Below, in pieces: positions 56,140 to 64,000 of a DNA stretch of 64,000 nt. Each line of letters opens with the position of its first letter. Positions within the stretch are counted from its first letter, which is position 1. Origin of the DNA: Mytilus galloprovincialis (Eukaryota > Mollusca > Bivalvia > Mytilida > Mytilidae). The stretch covers positions 56,759,560-56,823,559 of the forward strand of contig NC_134839.1 of NCBI RefSeq assembly GCF_965363235.1, in the 5' to 3' direction. The notes under the pieces were generated by a model. That model was given only the letters and a program-made list of their open reading frames with translations, was not told where the DNA came from and made no database searches. The position numbers were made by a program, and so were the translations under genes.

Positions 56140-56760
56140 TTAAAAAAAATTCTAATTAAATATTTCGTGGAAGGGCAGACTAGATTTTTTTAGTGTATGA
56201 AGACTATAAACCCTAGTAATCACACATAAAAAAATAGAATTTTTCGAAGATATGCATTTTCATCATCCAACTTGAAAGACTGTCGTCAAGTACTTTCAGT
56301 AAAAAAATAGCTATTCGAACACACCTTCTCTGTTTTTGTGACTCATTAGATAGGTATTTCACTTGACCCATATATTTCATCTTTTAGTACTGTGATTCTT
56401 TTGTGTTATAAAGTCAACCTGTAGCTTTAATATATAAAAATGATAGAATCTGAAGCGAGACGATGTATGAAATATTCTTACTTTGTACGATATCAAGACA
56501 AAATACTCAACTCAAACACGCCCTAACATAAAAAGGTGCATTCGATTTTCTCTTTTTGTTACCCATTTTTGGAATTTTTTCTTCAGTCACATAATGGAAG
56601 GGCAGACACGAAAATTACTGAACTATTAGATTGATATGTTTTCCGTCCGTGGTAATTTTTTCATAAAAATCGGAGGTTATGCATTTTCTTCATCCAACTT
56701 TAAAGATACCCATGTCGTCGACTTGATATCTAATTGTTCTGCTTAACTATGTACTAAATA
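56140..56760 (+). repeat. Diverged ~430-bp direct duplication
   Basis: The order GTGGAAGGGCAGAC ... TATGCATTTTCATCATCCAA at 56165-56275 recurs as ATGGAAGGGCAGACACGAA ... TATGCATTTTCTTCATCCAA at 56593-56700. Confidence 0.55.
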
Positions 56761-57404
56761 AATTGAAAACTTATGCAAATGGTGTTTTTAAAATAAAACA
56801 CCTCGTAATTGAGAAGAAAACTGCAATTTTGTTTGTTTCTATTAACTTTTAAAAATTTGGTCACTATAGTAAACAATACAGTAAACGTTTATCGCCTTCT
56901 CTAACAAAGAGCTTCGATTCTTTTGTTCTATTTCAACCTGGTTTCCGACTGTTTATATACACTGTAATAAATCTTATTTACAAAATACATAAATAGTTCT
57001 GTATAAATTGTTTGAGCATATATTTTTGTGAGTGAATTATGTCATCGGGAATTGCACAACATCTTTTGTTATTTACATTCATAAGCCCCTTTCCCCTTAG
57101 CGTTCACTTGAAAGAAAACCCTAACCACCAGTTTTTGAAAGCTTTTTATCTGCTTCACGTTGCGAAAGTAGAAGGGCAGAAACCCATGCTGTGAAAAAGA
57201 TGTGTCTTCAATAGCTCCAATCTGATTTCTTGGCAAATATATTATTAAAATTCCTACAATAGTCCCCCTACAGCAGTTCAAATGCGGTACCCAAATTTCC
57301 AGATTTTATGATTACACAGAAGATATTTCGAGGATCAGTTGGGGTACGATCATACTGACATTATGACGTCAGTTTTAATCTAGCGCCGTAACACTGTACA
57401 TATA

Positions 57405-57870
57405 AAAAAGAAGATGTGGTATGATTGCCAATGAGACAACTATCCACAAGACCAAAATGACTCAGACATTAACAACTATAGGTCACCGTACGGCCTTCAA
57501 CAATGAGTAAAGCCCATACCGCATAGTCAGCTATAATAGGCCCCGATAAGACAATGTAAAACAATTCAAACGAGAAAACTAACGGCCTTATTTACGTAAA
57601 AAAATGAACGAAAAACAAATATGTAACACATAAACACCGACAACCACTGAATTACAGGCTCCTGACTTGGGACAGGCACATACATAAATAATGTGGCGGG
57701 GTTAAACATGTTAGCGGGATCCCAACCCTTCCCCTAACCTGGGACAGTGGTATAACAGTACAACATAAGAACGAACTATAAAAATCAGTTGAAAAAGGCT
57801 TAACTCATCAGATGGACAAAAATACAAGTGGACGTGGCCGGGTACTTATACATCCCGACACAAAAAGACG
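57405..57870 (+). repeat. Dispersed repeat family A, fullest copy
   Basis: Runs from AAGATGTGGTATGATTGCCA through CGTACGGCCTTCAACAATGA, CTAACGGCCTTATTTACGTA, CTCCTGACTTGGGACAGGCA and GTGGCGGGGTTAAACATGTT to TACATCCCGACACAAAAAG. No coding frame, no tRNA-like head that I can see. Reference for all other family A entries. Confidence 0.85.
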
Positions 57871-58685
57871 CAATGATATATAAGGCATGATGATGGAATT
57901 GTTACAGATCAGCTGAATCATCTATTGTAAAGGATCCTACAAAATAATGTAAGATGCAGTCACAGAAATAATAATATTATAAGTACATCTGAACCAGTGA
58001 CGACTCTACAACATATTTTATCCATCGGATCACCAGGCAGCAGTGATGGTGATACAAGGCTGAAAATAAATTCTGTATATATATATAATTCGTCTAAACA
58101 CCAGCCCAACAATGTTAGATGAGTAAATTTATAACCAGTCTTATTAAAGGGTGCAGCTCTATGTATAATATAAATTATTTTTTTCAAATAAGGTATGATT
58201 AAATCAAAGACAAAGACATAATTTTAATATAACAGAAGTATTGATAATTATGTGAACACATGTACCTTGATTATGTATCTATAGATCCAAACATGAATTG
58301 TTGCATTCAACAATTAAACAATATTATATCTTGAAAAAAATAGTTCTCTCTAGTAATTCAACTAGGTGAAAAAAATTACGTTCCTTTACATTTCGACACA
58401 GTAAGTATCAAACCATCCATTTCTATCAGTCATTTTGTCTGTTCTGTTTACGAAAACTTCCATGCAATTAAAAATGTGCAGCATTCAAAGCCCGTTCTAT
58501 CAGATTCCTGAACGATTCATATACAAAAGGTCTGGCACCACGTCTCCCTTATTCATCTTCAGAGTCTGATATTCAGAATAAAGTTCTGCTATCTAGCTCT
58601 GCTCGTCGCTTGGAATGGATCTACACTATCTGTATTATCATAGAGAAAAAAACCTAGTGCTCTAATTTAATAATTAATTTTACAG

Positions 58686-58845
58686 TTAAGTCAGACTTAC
58701 CCACATGAAATATCTATGAAAATAAGATGCACAACACTTACCCTTCCTGATGCAGCTCTAACTTACTACTTATATCTACCACCAGAACGATGTAACACAA
58801 TTGATATTGACAGAATTCGGATCGGAGAGAGAGTTATGGTTATTG
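58686..58845 (+). CDS. HSPA12-like protein, third coding exon (end uncertain)
   Basis: After TTTTACAG the phase-0 frame gives MKIRCTTLTLPDAALTYYLY, matching the family segment with the E-P-E-A-A signature (here LPDAAL), then GERVMVIGFEG. That last piece stands where the family has D-x-GGGT, a phosphate-binding loop; Asp and one Gly are missing. The frame stops at 58881. The only donor of the right phase for the last exon is a weak ATTG-GTTTTG at 58845/58846, which would delete the loop. So either this is a noncanonical junction or the exon has decayed here. Confidence 0.55.
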
Positions 58846-58999
58846 GTTTTGAAGGCACTGCGAATTTACTTTATTCTTCTTGAATATGAAGTTATTTGTT
58901 TCTTTTTTTAGGACATAGTTTTTATACGTTATATAATATTACTATCGGCGTTGAAATGTTACTAATGTTATACAGTATATTGAGAAAAAATAACATGTA

Positions 59000-59285
59000 A
59001 AAATAGGGAGATTTGGTATGATTGCCAGTTAGACAAATATTAGGTTGGTCCCCTCCGTAAAACATTCAGTATGCCTTCGGAATATACAAATATTAACGGT
59101 CGGTATTGTCAAGAATTTCAATAACGACCGGGAAACAGACTAGACAAATATCAACCTGAGTTCAAATAGAGTGGATCAAAGCAGTTAAAGGCAACAATTT
59201 GTTTTCAACATTGAGAAAAATCCACACCATATAGTCGTCCTTAATAGCTCCGACAAGAAAAATACGAAACTAAATGTCCACTAAA
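59000..59285 (+). repeat. Diverged family A-like copy
   Basis: GGTATGATTGCCAGTTAGAC, GGTCGGTATTGTCAAGAATT, AAAATCCACACCATATAGTC; a weak match. Confidence 0.45.
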
Positions 59286-59825
59286 CATTATGCAGAAACT
59301 TATAGGATGATAAAAACACAAGTTTAAGCTTTCTAAAAAGCTATGGACTGCTTCGCTCTATCATAATTTTAGGTAATATGTGTGCATGTGGTTGTTAATT
59401 AGTTTTGGAAATGTGGTATTTTTAGATATTGATGGATAAAAAAATGATGTTCTTTAAGAGTGTCTGTATGCGTTAAATACCCATGCTTTTAAAAATCTAA
59501 ATTTCTTGTTGAAAATTAAAACAATCATAAATAGACACGACTCTGGGGATGTGCCTAGATTGTCAGAAGTTATAAACTACAGATAAATGAATGCATTTTT
59601 GTAAACATTGTATATGAACATTGTTTAGCAAATCGTGCAAATTGCAGAGTAACAAAGCAAATAAACACGTATTAATAATTGATTTTTCAATACTGAATTC
59701 ATCTGTGAAATGTATGCATAATAAAACGAACATGAATTAATGACAGTTGATCGGAACTGAAATACACATTGTCAATTTTCCTGCATTTAATGACTTATCC
59801 TGGCTGTAATTCTTTATCTAATTTA

Positions 59826-60057
59826 AGCCAATAGCTGTTGCAGCTCAGCCGCATACAATCAGAATCTGTACGTGAAAAGTAATTTATTCAAATGGCGTGT
59901 ATTTCGATTGAAACTAATAGCTCCGCAACGTGATGCGAAGCAACAAACATTAACCCGAATAATCCAGTCGTTATATTACGATCACTACCATCACTCCTCG
60001 AGAAAAGTCGTGGATAGAAATGCTGAATTAATTGAGTTACACAAACATCAGGTAAAG
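59826..60057 (+). CDS. Exon-like open frame, unrecognised
   Basis: Plus frame open through APQRDAKQQTLTRIIQSLYY and KVVDRNAELIELHKHQ to a good donor (CAG then GTAAAG at 60054), with an acceptor-like TTGCAG near 59843. Balanced composition. Its phases do not fit either neighbouring HSPA12-like exon, so it is not part of that gene as I read it. Could be an orphan exon or chance. Confidence 0.22.
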
Positions 60058-60418
60058 AACTGGATATGAACTCAAATGCGTTTGTACAGTACACTATAAG
60101 CTACTGTATAACAAGTATTGCATGTTTAGTTTTTTTTTCTGTTCTGAAAGTAATCTGAAAGGAAACTGTAATCTGAAAGCAAACTGAAATGTCTAAAAGT
60201 TAGACAGTTGGTTCTCGCCAGCCTGTTCATCTGGAGAAGCGAACAATGCAATGTCAATGAGAGGAGGGTAAAACAAAAAACAAAACAAACAATTAACAAC
60301 AACAAAATGTCACAGCCATAACTGAAAAGTGGAAAAGATAACATTAACATGTTCCAGTCTTACTAAAGCCCGCCAGCACCACTATCCACTTAAAGGATTT
60401 TCTTATCCCAGGAAAAGA

Positions 60419-61051
60419 TTACCTTGGCCGTATTTGGCACAACTTTTTGAAAGTTTGGGTCCTCAACTATTTTGATCTGAGCGTCAGTGATGAGTCTTAT
60501 GTATCTACGAAACGCGCGTCTGGCGTATTAAATTATAATCCTGGTACCTTTGATAACTATTTTACTACTGGGTCAATGCCACTGCTTGTGGACGTTTCGT
60601 CCCCGAGGGTATCACCAACCCAGAAGTCAGCACTCCGGTGTTGACATGAATATCAATTATATGGTCATTTTTATAAATTTCCTCTTACAAAACTCTGAAT
60701 TTTTCGAAAAACCAAGAATTTTCTTACTCAGGAATAGATTACCTTAGCCGTATTTGGCACAACTTTTAGAAAGTTTGGTCCTCAATGCTCTTCAACTTTG
60801 TTCTTGTTTGGCTTTACAACTATTTTGATCTGAGCGTCACTGATGAGTCTTATGTAGACGAAACGCGCGTCTGGCATATTAAATTATAATCCTGGTATTT
60901 GGCACAACTTTTAGAAAGTTTGGGTCCTCAATGCTCTTCAACTTTGTACTTGTTTGGCTTTACGACTATTTTGATCTGAGCGTCACTGATGAGTCTTATG
61001 TAGACGAAACGCGCGTATGGCGTATTTAATTATAATCATGGTACCTTTGAT
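60419..61051 (+). repeat. Family G, three tandem copies
   Basis: Copies at about 60419-60563, 60738-60898 and 60895-61051. Each has GGCACAACTTTTTGAAAGTT or similar, ATTTTGATCTGAGCGTCA, TGATGAGTCTTATGTA, GAAACGCGCGTCTGGCG and AAATTATAATCCTGG. Copies 2 and 3 abut. Fragment also at 35453. Confidence 0.85.
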
Positions 61052-61683
61052 AACTATTAAGCATGTTCTTAACAATTAACATGTGCTTTTTAAAGATTAC
61101 ACATACAAATCGATTTTGTTGAAATATGCAACAAATTGATACGAGCGGATTCCCCTGGTCAGCGATATTTCGAATGTTTTTTATATGATTTTCATTTCAT
61201 CCTTGCAACATTTTCTGTCGGATGAAATGTTGATTGAAGTTATATATATGCTTAATTCATTACTTAAGCATGTGAAACTCATAAAGGACCAACCCCCAAA
61301 GAATGATTGTGGTATAGAAATATTGCACGCCCTTTTTTTTGTCTTCACCCTTTTCTGACAGTTAAATATTGCTTAAGTGGGAAGTCTGTTTATGTGTGGG
61401 GGGAATGTATAAACCCGCGACAGCCTTCAGTCGGAATAGGGACTTTAATTACACCTTATGTAAGAATCCTGGGTTTTGATTGGTTGATAGACAGTATATT
61501 TTTCACCAATTTACTGTTATCAAATGAATATCGTTCATTTTTAATGCCGCCGGGGTATTTGCAAAAAGGATATGCCTTTTTTACCCTCTGTCGTGGTATT
61601 TGCCAAAAAATACTCTATGCGACTGGACGCTTGAAACGTCACGATCATCAATGCGTTTTTGAACATTAACATTCGGTGTAATT

Positions 61684-61830
61684 AAACAGATATAGCATGT
61701 TATTGAGGGGTATTTGCGAAAAATACCAGTCTTGAGAATGAATTTCCCTCGCCTTACGGCTCGCGAAATTTTACATTTTCTCGACTGGTATTTTTCGCAA
61801 ATACCCCTCCTTAACATGATATATATGTTT
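61684..61830. mobile_element. Fold-back MITE with ~48-bp arms
   Basis: The left arm (GAGGGGTATTTGCGAAAAAT) ends at 61733. The right arm (ATTTTTCGCAAATACCCCTC) starts at 61783. The loop contains CGCCTTACGGCTCGCGAAA. The core GGGGTATTTGC also appears at 61551-61563, suggesting that a longer element is broken up here. It lies 350 bp before the last HSPA12-like exon. Confidence 0.8.
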
Positions 61831-62177
61831 AAAATCCAATGCATCAACATGTATGACATATTGTCGCTGGACGGTAACCAAAACAATCATCAATCAAATT
61901 GAGGAGTCGGTAATTGTCACTTTCCGACCTGTACTTCCTACTGGTATTACATCTTGCTTACTTTCTTAATTTTCTTTTGACAAATGATTTCACTGAAATT
62001 AACCTAAAAAGTGTTTTTTTTTTTTTCAATTTATTGAATATGTGTCCATAAATATCCATAAACCAACATATTCGAATGTGTAACCAAATAAGATAGGCCT
62101 GGATACTTAGTGTGAGTCGGTACTATGCACCGATGACAGACGAGAGAGTCTATTTCATAATTGTGTTTATCTTCCAG

Positions 62178-62875
62178 AAGAGCTTGATAGTTTTAACATA
62201 TACGAGAAGAAGGAAAAAATGAAATTTAAACAGATCGTCCACTTTCTCAGTGGAACAAGTTCAAGGTGCCTTATACTCAAAGCTTTCGATACTTTCTTTG
62301 AGGATTTGATTGGTTCTTGGATATGGAAAGTTGCAAAACAATACTGTATCGACTTATGGCAAGACATCGTTTCAAAAATTGACAAATTGATGGAATCGAA
62401 AATGGACACCGATTACATGGTAACATTTTCCCTAAGCTTTATTGATTTGGAGAAAATTTGTGCAGAAAACACAAACATGTCACTTAAACAAATTTTAGAA
62501 ACATCAGAATTTTCAACAAAAATTAACTATGGGCAAATGAAATTGAGGGTAGAATCAGTTCTAATAAAGTCCTTATTTGACAAGTGCCTCTCAAAGATCA
62601 TTCGTGAAATACAACATGTTCTCGTCAAATCGGACGACAAGGAAGTCACTACTTTGATACTAGCTGGAAATATTGCAAGATCTGGTCTTTTGATACATGC
62701 AATACAAAAAGCATTTCCAAGCAAACAAATTGCTGTATCGGATGAAGCAAACGAGGTAGCATTAAAAGGAGCTGTGCTGTTTGGACAACTACCTATAGTT
62801 GTATCATCCATTTTTAGTGGAGCACAAGTAATGGTTGCCACCAAAAAAGGACATATCACTAAAGTGCCATTATAG
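62178..62875 (+). CDS. HSPA12-like protein, terminal exon
   Basis: About 232 codons from the acceptor TATCTTCCAG to a stop at 62873-62875. It corresponds to the second ATPase lobe: FKQIVHFLSGTSSR stands where the family has an A-S-G-G-x-W-G-G turn, and LILAGNIARSGLLIHAIQ where it has the V-G-G-F-S-x-S nucleotide-contact motif; EVALKGAVLFGQLP matches the conserved end. Both glycine motifs are degraded. It begins in phase 1. The internal Met at 62219 is not needed as a start. A C-terminal EEVD is absent, as usual in HSPA12. Confidence 0.75.
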
Positions 62876-63009
62876 ATTGTAAATTGTATATAAAATGTTT
62901 GTTTGATATTATGTAGACAATATTAACCTTGTTCTTGAGTAGATTGTGTATGTTTTGGCACTCTATTTGACAAATAACCATTTCTGTAATCTTGTCGTAA
63001 ACTTATAAC

Positions 63010-63015
63010 AATAAA
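63010..63015 (+). terminator. Poly(A) signal of the HSPA12-like gene
   Basis: AATAAA 135 bp past the stop codon, in AT-rich 3' UTR. Confidence 0.6.
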
Positions 63016-63545
63016 ATGTTTTTTGTTTTTTATTTAAATTGACTGTTTTCTAGCAACATGGAGAGTAGTAAGGTGTGAGGAGTTTCACGAACCCGAAAAT
63101 ACAAGGCGTTAATGGGTTCCTATATGAAGCATTACTCATCCACTTAGGACGTCACTGGATGTTCATACCGGTTATTGGGTAATCCCGATGACGCAGCCAG
63201 GATGTAACGTTGTCTTTTCTTATATAAAGGTCTTGTTTTAGTCATAAACAACAACCAAAAATAGAAAAGATAATCAAAATTACCTAAAAAATAAAAAAAA
63301 TAAAAAAAAAAGAAATAAAAGAAATTCACTTATTCTCTGCATAAAGTTGATCCATTATGAGATCGAGTCGTGATATGTGATAAGAATACAGGAAGCCAAG
63401 CATGTAGCTGAAAGATGGATGTATTTTACCATAAAGAATCGAACAAGGACTTTTTTTTTTATTTTTGAAAATAATAACTGTGGCGCATTTAAAATTCAAC
63501 TTCACAACCGCTATATATTTGTATATAGAATAGGAATGAGCACAG

Positions 63546-63718
63546 TAAGAGGCGGATTTAGAGGGGGCACAGGGGGGGGGGGGGGGGGCAGGCTCCCCAT
63601 TTTTCTTGAAAAAAATTGGTTGATTATGTAAGGTATCACTGAAGCATGACCGGAGCAGACCCTCTCTTAGGCAGTCCATGGGCCCCCACTTATGAAAATT
63701 TCTTATCCGCCACTAGCA
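63546..63718 (+). mobile_element. GC-rich MITE, GGCGGAT...ATCCGCCACT
   Basis: GAGGCGGATTTAGAGGGGGC, a G run, AATTGGTTGATTATGTA, ATCACTGAAGCATGACC, end ATCCGCCACT. Ends are inverted GGCGGAT/ATCCGCC. Same family as 16660-16802. Confidence 0.7.
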
Positions 63719-63879
63719 CTGCAGGAGTTATCGTTCGTACTGCATCTGGAACACCAACGATACGGCTCAATGAAAACCAATTTACCTCAAAGTAACCAGA
63801 AACGAACAGTATGAAATTGAATTCTTCTTAAGGGCCGATAATTTCAAACTATATCGCATGAAAGATGACCAGCGGGGTT

Positions 63880-64000
63880 CGTGTTGTTTATTCTTTAGTT
63901 TCTATGTTGTGTCATGTGTACTATTGTTTTTCTGTTTGTGGGTTTGTCATTTTTAGCCATGGCGTTGTCAGTTTGTTTTAGATTTATGAGTTTGACTGTC
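63880..64000 (+). repeat. Dispersed repeat family D, cut by the window end
   Basis: TTTCTATGTTGTGTCATGTG, TAGCCATGGCGTTGTCAGTT, ATTTATGAGTTTGACTGTC. Confidence 0.7.

Noticed and set aside
57405-57870. tRNA-derived SINE
   Set aside because: No A-box or B-box pair or tRNA-like fold could be read at the head of family A, so it is left as an unclassified dispersed repeat.
62527-62859. Minus-strand 110-residue protein
   Set aside because: Shadow of the terminal HSPA12-like exon.
1-64000. LTR retrovirus-like or Polinton-like element
   Set aside because: No paired long terminal repeats with a protease, integrase, capsid or envelope trace were seen; the reverse transcriptases present are LINE or Penelope type.

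Overview
This is AT-rich, intron-containing animal DNA from a repeat-dense genome. Three things point to a bivalve mollusc, most likely a mytilid mussel. There is an HSPA12-type Hsp70 gene and an intronless-CDS Cys-loop receptor, both members of families greatly expanded in bivalves. Several dispersed repeats match, from memory, repeats I know as mussel repeats. The rest is a thick mix of LINEs, a Penelope-like fragment, Mutator-like elements, MITEs and microsatellites. The species is an inference; no database was searched.

Layout. 0-2.5 kb: a tandem repeat, GC-rich MITEs and a palindrome array. 2.6-3.8 kb (-): a nicotinic-like Cys-loop channel. 4-15 kb: repeats only, including a 21-bp array, a folded-back MITE, an AGT compound satellite, a LINE 3' end, a (TA)n run and two more palindrome arrays. 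15.4-15.8 kb (-): the last two exons of an unrecognised gene. 17.6-22.5 kb (-): the last two exons of a double-hotdog (thioesterase-like) protein; its ~4-kb intron is full of repeats. 23.2-25.7 kb (+): a 5'-truncated LINE with an open 799-codon frame. 26.2-27.6 kb: a dispersed repeat split by a TIR element. 28.6-31.4 kb (-): a two-exon gene of unknown function, coiled coil then Cys-rich C-terminus. 31.6-32.6 kb (-): a LINE 3' end.

34.5-62.9 kb (+): an HSPA12-like gene whose exons (34.5, 51.2, 58.7 and 62.2 kb) are split by very large introns. Its first intron holds a 7.2-kb element with ~300-bp inverted ends and a 9-bp target duplication. Inside that lie a decayed Tx1/L1-type LINE and a second Mutator-like element with its own 10-bp duplication and transposase remnants. 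The exons keep the family's overall order but have lost the nucleotide-binding signatures, so this is either a catalytically dead paralogue or a decaying gene.

The best candidate for something undescribed is a set of three arrays in the first 15 kb. Each is built from a different short palindrome that begins TTC and ends GAA (TTCTAGCTAGAA, TTCCCATGGGAA, TTCCT-N3-AGGAA), with the palindrome conserved while the spacers vary. The middle array has 16 units, almost all 20-21 bp apart. No CRISPR, tRNA, rRNA or bacterial system was seen. All exon joins are my own reading of splice signals and phase and need transcript support.
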